From CAXOVX01 sp964213345 (lineage in GTDB: Bacteria > Pseudomonadota > Alphaproteobacteria > Rickettsiales > Midichloriaceae): 64,000 nt of DNA. Position 1 is the stretch's first letter; each line of letters starts with the position of its first letter. Location of the stretch: positions 1 to 64,000 of the forward strand of contig CAXOVX010000005.1 of NCBI GenBank assembly GCA_964213345.1. The letters are read 5' to 3'. The notes below the pieces were generated by a model. The model ran no database searches. It was not told the DNA's origin and saw only the letters and a list, made by a program, of their open reading frames with translations. This document shows positions 9,901 to 18,442 of the stretch, one piece after another. Position numbers and translations under genes: made by a program.

Positions 9901-11230
9901 TGTTGCAGGTAGTATAGGGAAAAATACCATAGAAGATTCCAGCGGAAATAATAAGTTGTATTTTGGTATTAGTAACGATGATTATGGTGTGTTGAGTGAG
10001 ACTTCTAGAGAAAACATAGCGTTGTTGGATTCTCACCAGATAACTGGGGTAGCTTTAAGGACTTCTTACTCTTACCACTCATCTGGTGTAGTTTATGTAT
10101 TGCTTATTGGCGTTGATCAAGCGGCGCGGAAGTATATGCTTGTTCGTGATGGAGGCGACTTAATTGTTTTAAGGGATTCCTCCTTTATACAATCACAGGA
10201 CGTAAATGAGCTTGATGATTATGTAAGATTGAAAAATTTCAAGTGGGGTGACTTTGGGATTACAGAAAGTAGTGATGCTGATGTGTACATTGGTACAGAA
10301 GGAGATGATACTATTGATGTTGGTGCAGTTTGCAGAGATGATAATGCATGCATAATAATACCTCAAGGCGGCCACGATACCGTGCTGTGGGCAGCTGATA
10401 AGATGGCAAGCTATTTTAAAGATGTTGTAAAGGGCATTGGGAAATTCACTATACCTGCACTAGGTATAGCAAGTGGTACTGTCACGTTTATATGCGGTCA
10501 AGTGGTGGGGATCGCCGCAAAATGTCTTGCAATAAAGGCAAAGGAGGCAGGAGCGATAGAATGGGTTCAAGCCTTTGCTAGTAAATTAAAATTTTCTATT
10601 ACTGGAGTGGGAGGTAGGAGATTAGAGGATAATACGGAGAATTATGGGCGGTCTTTAAGCGATGAAAATACTACTGATGCTGTGAAAATTATAGGATTTG
10701 GACTGTTGGACTCGATAGATCTGAGTAGCTTTTCTAATAAGACGAATATTACCACGAATATTACCACAAAAGATGGTGTAAGCAGGGTAAGCATAAGTGG
10801 ATATGGAGCCTTCACAATTACACACTATGGTTACGATCCAATTCTAGGTTCCCCCATGGAACTAAATTTAAACAGTAGTGGGTATATTGGCACTGCAGTT
10901 AACGGAAGTTATTTCTCCAGTGCATTCAAAGGGGAAGTAGCCAATACTGACGCAAATTGGTGGACGTTGGGAAAGATACTGGGTGTTGTTTCAGGGGGAG
11001 TGGGAGCATTAGTGATTGCAGGGTTAGGTGTATTCTTTGCTCATAAATATCATGTATGTTGTTTCAAAGTGGCGGTGGTGGCGGTAGTCGCAGCAACAAC
11101 TGCACGTGCCGAAGGCAAAGTCATTTCGCATAATGATGTAGATGATGGCTCTTATATGCTGCATCATCAGTATGATGATCATCCCCTAGGGGATCATCAA
11201 AATCATGAAGATGTGGGAGTGCATCATTAA
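6923..11230 (+). CDS. Large RTX/hemolysin-type protein with lipase-like domain lacking its serine
   Basis: This long open frame (1435 codons) is the main body of the broken 5958-11230 gene. Order of parts: the seventh N-terminal repeat; two and a half copies of a ~100-residue block ('GMAGDDVIRYRGG...DTISYE', 7303-7960); RTX glycine-aspartate repeats ('GGDGDDTLDGKGGDDTLKG') with a following 'DTFVIGSESGTVTITDFSAAD' as in calcium-binding beta-rolls; a lipase-like alpha/beta region (about residues 560-810) in which the expected G-x-S-x-G is 'GEGIGG', with Gly at residue 695 (9005-9007) where Ser belongs, while a late His ('QQHNLQSM') seems kept; a further beta-rich region; then two hydrophobic segments ('LGVVSGGVGALVIAGLGVFF', 'FKVAVVAVVAATTARA') and a His/Asp-rich tail. 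The tail does not look like a type I secretion signal and no exporter is nearby. Probably a surface or host-interaction protein. A translation start at 6923 is not natural. Confidence 0.7.
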   Translation: MLGGRHMHVNMMQPIISVDVSFRVNEYTYGDQQNPTISPLSDGGFVITWDSSGQDGSGLGVYGKIFAYSSGGPTTLDLRSEIIGVTADLITHTSTGKIKTISDSVINVIGSNYNDILTGNSRTNDIKGMAGNDVIKYNGGTGVFDGGDDTDTISYESLSTDIMGNMGLKIQLFCSNPQDNSQGSAWTSWTSGATRPKITHTLRYFEKVVGTSQNDDIEGNQYTQEIKGMAGDDVIRYRGGAGVFDGGDGIDTISYEFLSTDIMGNVGLKIQLFCSNPQDNSQGSCSNPQDNSQGSAWTSWTSGATRPKITHTLRYFEKVVGTSQNDDIEGNQYTQEIRGMAGDDVIRYRGGQGVFDGRNGTYPILGDTDTISYESITSAGVTVKLFENWGMKKDDQNSVHTIRNFEKIIGSKFGDTLIGDANANTIQGGDGDDTLDGKGGDDTLKGEAGADTFVIGSESGTVTITDFSAADSDRIDLTQLGTKPSSVDALKKLITGVCVSGGAFQYSHIEIAGKTIILEGICKDYIKGNWFIPEIPAGGGSNLATSSCNEMVVGGISPYEYARFSNMVYYYLHPNVLSENTIPQGWSASGESNIKYKVPFWATGVSDSTLVDAVAFAKDTSMVIAFLKNMPGTDNSKDIYGNVIEMNHYREAAVSFTKKAVNKYLADTIGTTIGSADDNILPDDKVLSISFTGEGIGGDIAILCSAVFLRPSVVFNTLGTVDVMRASSDYYSKSSLNYVKEHSIIFNTAPNDGNTKFYANEYRPKEYRLYLPFTEDAWGKGPQPEPWLYQSDYTLQQHNLQSMVGLFNKDTGCPKVYGNPVVAKYAALEKKYENYDNYASFKCNPHYWMLYYAKVDALAWEVVAKRVVISAMKVLLEVGVTTGMNAAIPGSGVLGPSVAAVINSLVFDSRKYFNTDSPCFNHRLALKSDDSGNIVWGSMLNTQNIINSGSGNDKFILYGQNYHIIDSGGDDIYKFASYEVISKCNGVPFDKMIVAGSIGKNTIEDSSGNNKLYFGISNDDYGVLSETSRENIALLDSHQITGVALRTSYSYHSSGVVYVLLIGVDQAARKYMLVRDGGDLIVLRDSSFIQSQDVNELDDYVRLKNFKWGDFGITESSDADVYIGTEGDDTIDVGAVCRDDNACIIIPQGGHDTVLWAADKMASYFKDVVKGIGKFTIPALGIASGTVTFICGQVVGIAAKCLAIKAKEAGAIEWVQAFASKLKFSITGVGGRRLEDNTENYGRSLSDENTTDAVKIIGFGLLDSIDLSSFSNKTNITTNITTKDGVSRVSISGYGAFTITHYGYDPILGSPMELNLNSSGYIGTAVNGSYFSSAFKGEVANTDANWWTLGKILGVVSGGVGALVIAGLGVFFAHKYHVCCFKVAVVAVVAATTARAEGKVISHNDVDDGSYMLHHQYDDHPLGDHQNHEDVGVHH
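7303..7960 (+). repeat. In-frame tandem duplication inside the RTX-like gene
   Basis: A 300-bp unit starting 'GGTATGGCAGGCAATGACG' recurs at about 7603 and, after a 333-bp spacing, at about 7936. The extra 33 bp come from a nested direct repeat (7742-7774 and 7775-7807) encoding 'CSNPQDNSQGS' twice. Both expansions keep the reading frame. Units one and two are nearly identical, so the duplication is recent. Confidence 0.85.
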
Positions 11231-12175
11231 GTTATATCGTCGAGACAAATAGAGGGATGGGGTGGCACGCCCCTTCCCTGTCCGGCGTAGGCTCCTTTTG
11301 CATAGGATCAAATTTTAGCTGGTGTGCTTGGTACGTGTGGTGCGTTGATGTAGCATAGGCCTGGCTTTTCTATTTCGTTTTGTAAATTTTGTATTACTTT
11401 GTGTTTTCCATTATTTGCACATTCTATCCTAATTTCACAAGTTATAAAGGAAAGAGGTAATCCTGCTAATGTATTAGTAATAGTGGTATAATCCACAAGC
11501 ATGAGTGATATCCAATTTGCATGCGGCAAATATGCCGTCCTCATGGCCGAGGTGATTATGCGCATCGTATGTATGACCACTAACCCCCTCGGCTACTAAA
11601 GGCATAACTAAAAAATTATAATACTCGATATAAGATTAGTAGTCTGAAACGTTTCCTACAATCCTATATTTTTAGCTATAATCTTGAATCAAATATTCCA
11701 TGCTTTACTCCAGCCAAACGCCTACTCTTCCGTATTAAGATAGGGTACGTTATTACAAATTTTATATTTTTGTATCGTGTCATTTAAATATCAACCCAAC
11801 TCCCTCTCTTACTTCTTCTTTAGCTATACAAGTGGTCTAATGAATAAATTTTAGGCAAAAACATACAAAATAGTTCCTGTGCTAATACTAATTTATGGAT
11901 AACTCCAGCTCACAATCTCTCCCCTACACTCAAAAAAACTGAAACCCCATCTTGCAACAGTTTCTTTCTGTATGCAATCACGATTCTACCACCTTTTTAC
12001 CACTAGATTGCAAAGTAGTGAAATTTTATTTAATTCGATAAGTCTTAAAAAAGAAGTACTAGTTTAGTAAAAAAAAGTATAGTTAGAATGAAATGGAAAA
12101 AATAATGCTTAATAAATACGGATTAATTGTATCGGGTCAAGTTATGCATAGGAGTCAAGTTTTTGGCATGGTAAT
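11231..12175 (+). other. 945-bp stretch without a recognised gene
   Basis: No frame with family similarity is visible. Just after the RTX-like gene there is a GC-rich imperfect hairpin, GGGGTGGCACGCCCC (about 11260-11274), that could act as a transcription end, but no T-tract follows. A minus-strand frame at 11308-11580 has no ribosome binding site and no recognisable composition. The rest is AT-rich and probably decayed sequence plus the upstream region of algH. Confidence 0.4.
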
Positions 12176-12778
12176 ATGAATAATTTACTTTATCAGCAAA
12201 AATCTTTAAAAACACTGGAAGGTAAATTTTTGATAGCTTCCCCCCATTTAGATGATGCATATTTTGGGCGTTCTATTATCTATATTTGTGCTCATGATGA
12301 AAGTGGTGCTATAGGTATAATTATTAATCAACAGATAGGAAATGTTGCACCGGAGGATTTACTTAAGAATTATACCCCTCCGCAGGTCCCAAAGTTAAAT
12401 ATAGGCAATAAAAAAATTCCCGTACTTTTTGGAGGCCCCATAAATACCGAGATAGTAGTTGCATTGAGTATTACAAAACAGCAAGAATTGTCGTTTACAC
12501 GACATCAAAAAGTTAATTTACACGTAGACATGAGCCGATTTTTAAAAGAATTTGTGGCAGGTAAAACTAAACCATCAAAATTTATACTAGTCAGGGGAGT
12601 TAGTGCTTGGGATAGTGCGCAATTAGAAGGCGAAATAGCAGAAAATAGTTGGTTTATAGTAAATCCTTCAATAGATTTGCTATTTTCTCAACGTATAAAA
12701 CATAAATGGGATTACATAATGAAAGAGTTAGGTATTTTGGATTTTAACTATTTAGTACATTACTCGGGAAGCGCATAG
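12176..12778 (+). CDS. AlgH/YqgE (UPF0301) family protein
   Basis: The 200-residue product matches the YqgE/AlgH family: 'LEGKFLIASPHLDDAYFGRS' at the N-terminus, 'GAIGIIINQQIG' and 'VLFGGPINTE' in the first third, and 'GVSAWDSAQLEGEIAENSW' in the second half. Length is close to the usual 185-200. The family is widespread in Proteobacteria. It was first linked to alginate regulation in Pseudomonas, but its biochemical role is unknown. The gene stands alone, 227 bp before a tRNA, with no strong ribosome binding site at the ATG. Confidence 0.9.
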   Translation: MNNLLYQQKSLKTLEGKFLIASPHLDDAYFGRSIIYICAHDESGAIGIIINQQIGNVAPEDLLKNYTPPQVPKLNIGNKKIPVLFGGPINTEIVVALSITKQQELSFTRHQKVNLHVDMSRFLKEFVAGKTKPSKFILVRGVSAWDSAQLEGEIAENSWFIVNPSIDLLFSQRIKHKWDYIMKELGILDFNYLVHYSGSA

Positions 12779-13005
12779 TTAATGCAACTTCATAAGCTCT
12801 TCTGGGTTGCAAAAAGCTGTTATGGAGTCTTTAATTGCTAAACTAGTGGTGGAAGTTGTATTATGAACTGAGTATTATTTTGCTAGACAATTTTGTATTT
12901 TTTATTTAGTCTGATCTCCCGTAGCGTTGGTGGTGTTTTTGTGCTGCTGATGTGGCTGTGGATAGGTTGAGTGTTGGAATAGTGTATGTCGTGATGTCTG
13001 AACTT

Positions 13006-13081
13006 GGGGCCTTAGTTCAGGGGTTAGAACGCACCGCTCATAACGGTGTTGTCGCAGGTTCAAATCCTGCAGGCCCCACCA
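13006..13081 (+). tRNA. tRNA with CAT anticodon, probably tRNA-Ile2 (lysidine type)
   Basis: A complete cloverleaf: acceptor GGGGCCT/AGGCCCC, D stem GTTC/GAAC, anticodon stem CACCG/CGGTG around CTCATAA (anticodon CAT), T stem GCAGG/CCTGC, discriminator A, encoded CCA. Position 1 pairs, so it is not the initiator. The GGGGCCTTAG start and 'GCAGGTTCAAATCCTGC' arm resemble bacterial tRNA-Ile2, whose C34 is modified to lysidine by TilS. Elongator tRNA-Met is the alternative. A full initiator tRNA lies at 47534. Confidence 0.9.
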
Positions 13082-13180
13082 TGTTGGTTTCTGGTATTGA
13101 GCTTACGTTAAGGTAGAGTTTTGCTTTGTTGTGTATTTGTAGTGATGGGCCATTCCTGGTTTTGTTATTAAATTTTCTCA

Positions 13181-14284
13181 ATGATTGTTATGCAGACGGA
13201 TGCGGCAATTACTATTAGCGTAGATGCAATGGGGGGATCGGGGGCTCCTAGGGTTGTTATTGAGGCTATACGAAATATAATTTATGAAAACAATAACATA
13301 TCGTTCATTATCTTCGGAGATAGAGATGTTGTACCTGATTTACTCCAATCTTACGGTATCCCTGTGCAAAGATGCGATTTTGTACCCACACAAGCAGTGA
13401 TATCGGATGATGAAAAGCCCGTAAGTGCTCTACGCAACGGCAAGCACTCTAGTATGCGTAAAGCGATAGAAGCAGTGCAACATAAAGTTGCACATGCATG
13501 TGTATCCGCCGGTAATACGGGAGCTTTAATGATAATGGCTAAAATGGTTTTAGGTAGCCTTTCACACATAAAGAGGCCGGCTATAGTGGGTAGTGTACCA
13601 AATGTACGTGGACGAAGCATAATGCTCGATTTAGGTGCAAATACCGAATGTAACGAGACGATGTTGTTTCAGTTTGCATTAATGGGAGCTTGCTTTGCTA
13701 AAAGCATCTTGAAGTTAGAGAATCCCAGTATAGGGCTTTTAAATATAGGAATAGAAGAAGTAAAGGGCAGAGAAATAGAACAAAAAACATATAATTTATT
13801 AAAGGAGTCTGGGCTGAATTTTATGGGGTATCTGGAGGGACATGATATTACAGCAGGTAATGTAGATGTAATAGTCACAGATGGATTCACTGGTAATATA
13901 GCTTTGAAAGCGCTAGAAGGTACAACCCATGCCATATTTGAACTTTTTCGAAACGCATACCTGAATTCTGGGTTAGTTGCGAAATTAGGAGCACTATTAC
14001 TAAAAAATAGCCTCAAAAAACAATTCGCGAAGGTGATGCCTGAAGTAAATAATGGTGCCATGTTTGGCGGCGTAAATGGCATAGTTGTAAAAAGTCACGG
14101 TAGCTCTAACGCAGTTGGTATGGCAAATGCAATAAAGGTAGCTGCAACACTTGCAAGACATGATATAAATAACTTAATTATACATGAGCTTAAATCGTTT
14201 GAAGCCAAAGGTATTGGGCTAGATATAGTAAGTAAGATAAAGCATACTTCTGCAAAATTTTTGGGAATAAATTTAGATGGTTAA
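13181..14284 (+). CDS. plsX: Phosphate acyltransferase PlsX
   Basis: PlsX makes acyl-phosphate from acyl-ACP, the first step of bacterial phosphatidic acid synthesis with PlsY. It is a peripheral membrane protein. The N-terminus 'ISVDAMGGSGAPRVVIEA' is the family hallmark, followed by 'SAGNTGALM', 'LDLGANTECN' and 'VTDGFTGNIALK'. Length (about 367) is slightly above the usual 330-350. An ATG three codons in (13190) is an equally good start. fabH begins eight bases before the plsX stop, giving the classic plsX-fabH pair and suggesting translational coupling. The upstream tRNA reads in the same direction. Intact. Confidence 0.95.
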   Translation: MIVMQTDAAITISVDAMGGSGAPRVVIEAIRNIIYENNNISFIIFGDRDVVPDLLQSYGIPVQRCDFVPTQAVISDDEKPVSALRNGKHSSMRKAIEAVQHKVAHACVSAGNTGALMIMAKMVLGSLSHIKRPAIVGSVPNVRGRSIMLDLGANTECNETMLFQFALMGACFAKSILKLENPSIGLLNIGIEEVKGREIEQKTYNLLKESGLNFMGYLEGHDITAGNVDVIVTDGFTGNIALKALEGTTHAIFELFRNAYLNSGLVAKLGALLLKNSLKKQFAKVMPEVNNGAMFGGVNGIVVKSHGSSNAVGMANAIKVAATLARHDINNLIIHELKSFEAKGIGLDIVSKIKHTSAKFLGINLDG

Positions 14285-15239
14285 ATCGCTGATCATAGGT
14301 ACAGGCTCATACCTTCCAGTACATACGCTGTCCAATGATGATTTAGCTAAGACTGTGGATACAAATGATCAATGGATATATCAACGCACAGGTATAAAAA
14401 ATCGGCACATAGCAGCTGAAACTGAATTAACCTCTGATTTGGCCACACATGCGCTAAATAATGCTATTATTAGTGCTGGAATTTCAGCAGATGATCTAGA
14501 TGCAATTGTATTAGCCACAACAACACCCGACCTAATTTTCCCTGCTACTGGTGTAAAAGTACAGCACAATATAGGGATGAAGCATGGATTTGCGTTCGAT
14601 GTGCAGGCTGTTTGTTCTGGGTTTATATATGCCTTGTATCTTGCCAATATCATGATTATATCAGGTAATGTAAAAAAAGTAGCGGTGGTGGGAGCAGAAA
14701 TAATGTCTCGTATTGTAAACTGGAAAGATCGTTCTACATGTGTGTTATTTGGCGATGGAGCTGGGGCTGTAATACTTTCTGCTGCTACTAATTTAGAGAG
14801 AAGAGGTATATTAGATGCAAAGTTGTACTCAGATGGTAGTTTGACAGATATATTAAAAGTAAATGGTGGTATTGCTAAAGGAAATTTAAATGCAAAAATA
14901 GAGATGAAAGGTGGAGAAGTTTTTAAACGTGCGGTGGAGAGGATGAGTGCAATGGTAGTAGATTTAGCGCATAGTCATGGGTACATTTTAGCAGATCTAG
15001 ATTGGATACTGCCACACCAGGCTAGTAGCAGGATATTGGATGCTATGGCGGAAAAATTGAAGATACCACTGCGTAAAGTAATGTCTACAATATGCAATCA
15101 CGCTAATACTGGTGCTGCCACCATTCCATTGACTTTGGATCATTATGTAAAAACGGGACAAGTGAAAGACGGCGATCTTATCGCTCTAACCGCTGTAGGC
15201 GGCGGATTAACCGCTGCTTGTGCTTTATTGAAGTTGTAA
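14277..15239 (+). CDS. fabH: 3-oxoacyl-ACP synthase III FabH
   Basis: FabH condenses acetyl-CoA with malonyl-ACP to start fatty acid synthesis. The Cys-His-Asn triad is visible: 'QAVCSGFIYAL' (nucleophile Cys), 'LPHQASSRI' (His) and 'NHANTGAATIPL' (Asn). The N-terminus 'TGSYLPVHTLSNDDLA' and 'TNDQWIYQRTGI' are typical, and the 320-residue length is standard. It overlaps the end of plsX by eight bases and is presumably co-transcribed with it. Intact. Confidence 0.96.
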   Translation: MVKSLIIGTGSYLPVHTLSNDDLAKTVDTNDQWIYQRTGIKNRHIAAETELTSDLATHALNNAIISAGISADDLDAIVLATTTPDLIFPATGVKVQHNIGMKHGFAFDVQAVCSGFIYALYLANIMIISGNVKKVAVVGAEIMSRIVNWKDRSTCVLFGDGAGAVILSAATNLERRGILDAKLYSDGSLTDILKVNGGIAKGNLNAKIEMKGGEVFKRAVERMSAMVVDLAHSHGYILADLDWILPHQASSRILDAMAEKLKIPLRKVMSTICNHANTGAATIPLTLDHYVKTGQVKDGDLIALTAVGGGLTAACALLKL

Positions 15240-15462
15240 CAGTGTAGTATCAAACCTAAATTATGGACAAGGAATTTTTTAGGTACACAATGAATATATC
15301 TATCTTGTAGATTGTATGGGCGCTTGTATTATATGCCTTATCCACAATTTGGGCACACAACAACAATCAAGCCGACGGTCGAGCTTTGCATAATTTGTGT
15401 GTGCACTCTCCAAAAGTCCCTTGGTGTGCAAGGCTGTGAATGTCATGTAAAAAATGTGGTTG

Positions 15463-15540
15463 TAGTCAAATGAAAAAGGATTGTAAACATATTTATATAA
15501 TATGTTGGGGTTCTATTAGGGTAGCTAAGATGGGAAGGTC
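15463..15540 (+). mobile_element. Relic of an IS630-type left end
   Basis: TAGTCAAATGAAAAAGGATT (15463-15482) is identical over 20 bases to the outer end of the IS630 remnant at 51529-51548 (opposite strand). About 40-55 bp inward both copies carry a similar start region (AGCTAAGATGGGAAGG against AACTAAGATGAGAAGG). So a scrap of an IS630 end and transposase start lies here, in the 333-bp gap after fabH. The rest of that gap (15240-15462) shows nothing recognised. Confidence 0.5.
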
Positions 15541-15572
15541 GGATATAGATTATTTTAATAAAAGGTTTAAAA

Positions 15573-16024
15573 ATGATTGAAGATAAGGATTGGATCATTC
15601 CAGAATTATTAATAAAGTTTAAGGTGCTGAAAGTAAGGCACGATCCTTGTGCCGAATCGACGTGGATCATTCAATATAAAAATTGCGAATCGTTTACGGC
15701 TGATGAAAAAGCTTTCGATACAATTGAAGTAGATGAGCAACTTGTAGATCAAGAAATAGAAGCACAAATTGATCTAAGTGTTGAGGAGATTTTACCAACA
15801 ACAAAAAAAGAAAAAACTTATCACGTGGTGGAGGTTGGATTATTGTTACCGGTATTTATGAGGATATAATATTATCCGAGAGTAGCGGTGAAATTTATCA
15901 TTACTATAAATTAAATTCAGTTTTTCCTTTAAAGATAACCGAAATACCGCCAGAAGCTAAGATTGGTGACTGGATAACTGTAGAGGGTGAGGCTACATTA
16001 CGACTACCAAGATACAAAAAATAG
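15573..16024 (+). pseudogene. Hypothetical protein broken by a frameshift
   Basis: The frame starts 'MIEDKDWIIPELLIKFKVLK' and has an acidic middle. Near 15830, at 'GGTGGAGGTTGG', the coding sense moves to another frame, which continues 'GGWIIVTGIYEDIILSES' and ends 'EGEATLRLPRYKK' at 16024. Joined, this would be about 150 residues with a beta-rich C-terminal half. I do not recognise the family. It lies between an IS630 end scrap and the IS630 body, so it may be a passenger or an interrupted gene. Confidence 0.45.
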
Positions 16025-16095
16025 AGATGTAACAAAGGTGTCGTAATTGACGCGCAGCTACAACCCCTCTGGACAAGCAAAGCAGTGTTGATGAA

Positions 16096-16338
16096 ATGGC
16101 AAGGCAAGCTATTACCCATGATAAGAAAGGTATATGTCAGAATCTGCAAGAAAGATTGAGCAAATTTGATGCTAGATGGAGTGATGAGCCAAGGAATAAG
16201 TACGGCAAAACTATAGGTGAGTTGGGTAAAACATTGGATAAAGGCTATATCTACGGCAAAGCTATATTTAGTGCTTATACGCTTCTTGGAGAAGAAAAAT
16301 TTGCTCAATATTTTCCACAAACCTATTTGCCAGATTAA
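16096..16338 (+). CDS. Hypothetical protein fragment
   Basis: An 80-codon frame, starting 'MARQAITHDKKGICQ' and containing 'WSDEPRNKYGKTIGELGKTL', is basic and probably helical. In-frame sequence continues upstream of the ATG ('TTPLDKQSSVDE'), and no good ribosome binding site is present, so this looks like the C-terminal end of a larger broken protein. I cannot assign a family. It ends 49 bases before recognisable IS630 transposase sequence. Confidence 0.35.
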   Translation: MARQAITHDKKGICQNLQERLSKFDARWSDEPRNKYGKTIGELGKTLDKGYIYGKAIFSAYTLLGEEKFAQYFPQTYLPD

Positions 16339-16386
16339 CGCTGGTATAGCAAGGGTTGTGCAAGATGTGAGAGATATTGTGCATCT

Positions 16387-18175
16387 GGCATATAGCAAGG
16401 ATTTTAGAGAGATAACACTTAAACGAATTGAAGATGGAGAAGTATAGAGAAGGGGTATGTAGGATGGTAGGCATTAGGAAGCGGTATTTTACTGGGAAAG
16501 CCTGAAGAAAGAAAATGGTGATGTAAGTTCCTAAAAAAAATGGCAATAAGCCAACTAAAGCAAATCATGAATAGTTGATGCAAATTATTATAGGAAATCC
16601 GAATTTGACACAGAAAGAAATAGGTGCGATGGTTGGAATGACTGCAACTGGCATATGTTGCGTCTTTCAAAGGGTAGGGGCTGTTTTCAAAAAAAAGAAC
16701 GCTTTACAAAGAAGCAGACCCCGAGACAAAAGAAGAGTTTTTAGAGAAAATATCATCAATATCTCAAGATAATTTGGTATATATTGACGAAAGTGGAATA
16801 CAGAAATATCTTTATAAAGAGCGTGGATATGCGAAAAAAGGGCAAGGAATATACGATTTTATCTCAGGTAGAATATTCGAAGGAGAACTTTATAGCTAGA
16901 TTATAGCAGCAATGTACTACAAACCCAACTATGGATTAGAACAGAAAAAGAGATAGAAGGTTTGGAAGATTTGAGGTATGCACAAAGAGAAGATAGAATA
17001 TGTACTAGAGCATTCCAAACGGGGCAATGTCTGGTATGTTCAAGCTCGAATTGGCCCTTGAGTACTGCAAAAACAGTTTCTACGATTGAGTGCTTTCGAA
17101 GTAAAGTTTTTTCAAAAAGGGTATTAGCACATTTTTCATGCCCTTTTTTATCCCCGTAACTAATTTAAGTCCTCTACTGTATAATTCTTCAAAGAGCTTC
17201 TTTTTTATGTACCCTGTATCCACAAACAACAAGCCAGTTAGACGTTTTGTGATGGATGAAACTGGCACTCTACCCAACATTGCCAGGCGTCAATTTAATA
17301 CCTTGAATCTCGCCTATTTCATTAATCACAACGTGTAATTTTAATCCAAGAAACCAGCCCTTACTGGGTTTATCTAGCTTTGCACAATATTTCGCGTAAT
17401 TCTTTTCGGATGACAAATGGCTATGGATGTTGAATCTATGTAGGATAGCACACTGTTTTTCGCCTGATTACAATACCATTCAAGTATTCTTCTTCTTTTT
17501 AGTGTTAAAAATCTCTCATATGAAGGCAAAGTAGAAAAATCTATTTGAAGTTTCTACATGGAGATTGTTGCTAAAGCAGCTCAATTGTCATAACCTCAGA
17601 TAGCCATATCTCTAGCGTTCTAGTCGGATTTCGATGCTCTTCGTCTGCTAACAATTTGTTCTTTAGCCATGCATCTATCGCTTTACAAAAATCGTCAACA
17701 AAAATGAATAGTTCTGATTTTTGTTGATGATTAATATCTCTTTTCATGCAGATACCTTATGTTGTCGTATCTTGTAAAAATCTTACATAAAATATCCAAA
17801 ATATCCGCTGCCTCAACTCAATGGCATATCTTACCTCCCTCTAATCCATAGTTGAGGTTATAAGGAAACTTGCGATACAAAGTTTATTTTCGTCTGATGC
17901 CTGCTTTAAAACCTGATCAGACGGTCACCATGGATAATGCTAGCTTCCATAAATCACAAAATACAAGAAAAATGATAGAAGAGGCAAAATATCATCCGTT
18001 ATCTTTACCTCCTTATTCATCAGATTAAAATCCAATCGAGAAATTTTGGGCCAATTTGGAGGCGTCAGTAGGTAAAATATTGAAAAAATACTCTTCTTTC
18101 TTTAGCAGATGCTGCGGACACTGCATTCAAAACCCAACCCATTTTCATTTTACTATATAATATCAAACGGACCAT
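16387..18175 (+). mobile_element. IS630-family element (degraded), interrupted by IS982
   Basis: The left part (16387-16921) encodes in shifting frames 'AYSKDFREITLKRIEDGE', a helix-turn-helix piece 'NPNLTQKEIGAMVGM', and the first catalytic Asp region 'LVYIDESGIQKYLYKERG'. After the inserted IS982 (16922-17859), the right part resumes with 'TVTMDNASFHKSQ' (second Asp) and 'LPPYSSD', a stop, then 'NPIEKFWANLEAS', ending at TGA 18173-18175. Several stops and frameshifts make it inactive. A reverse-oriented copy of the right part lies at 51013-51548. Confidence 0.8.
16922..17859 (-). mobile_element. IS982-family element (type a), near full length but degraded
   Basis: The ends carry matching inverted repeats: AACCCAACTATGGATTAG at 16922 and, on the other strand, AACCTCAACTATGGATTAG ending at 17859. 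The 938-bp length fits IS982. On the minus strand the N-terminus near 17745-17560 gives 'FIFVDDFCKAIDAWLKN', and the C-terminal region (17080-17280) gives 'FVDTGYIKKKLFEELYSRGLKLVTGIK', the last catalytic segment. Frameshifts and stops in between inactivate it. It sits inside an IS630 element, so it arrived later. Confidence 0.8.
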
Positions 18176-18177
18176 GA

Positions 18178-18430
18178 GGTGAAAAAAGCATTTTCTACGG
18201 ATTAAATCTAGAGTGCCATAATCTCTGGAATCACTCGCATTTGCCAAATATAGTTTCGATAATGGTGCGTTTATAGAGCAAAAACTTATCTTGCAAGAGT
18301 AATAATTTATTTTTCCCATACGCGCCCATTTACCATACTCAATATGGGTTTTCTGCATCTACATTACCAGGGGTAATGTTCGTAGAAACAAGTTCGTTTT
18401 TGTCATCAAAAATTTACACTGTGTGTAATT
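18178..18430 (-). mobile_element. IS982 (type b) C-terminal fragment
   Basis: On the minus strand this encodes 'FDDKNELVSTNITPGNVDAENP', then a deletion, then 'NKLLLLQDKFLLYKRTIIETIFGK' type sequence and 'RLWHSRFNP'. These match the C-terminal half of the type b IS982 next to it, in the opposite direction. An identical inverted copy lies at 50757-51010. A 97-codon frame on this strand (18065-18358) is only a shadow. Confidence 0.7.
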
Positions 18431-18442
18431 TTTTTATTACTT

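Noticed and set aside
11308..11580. 90-codon minus-strand frame in the gap after the RTX-like gene
   Set aside because: No ribosome binding site, no recognisable motif, and composition like the surrounding non-coding DNA.
18065..18358. A 97-codon frame with an identical twin at 50830-51123, which looks like a conserved duplicated gene
   Set aside because: Both lie inside inverted copies of decayed IS630/IS982 sequence and are out of phase with the transposase residues there. Identity reflects the recent DNA duplication, not protein conservation.
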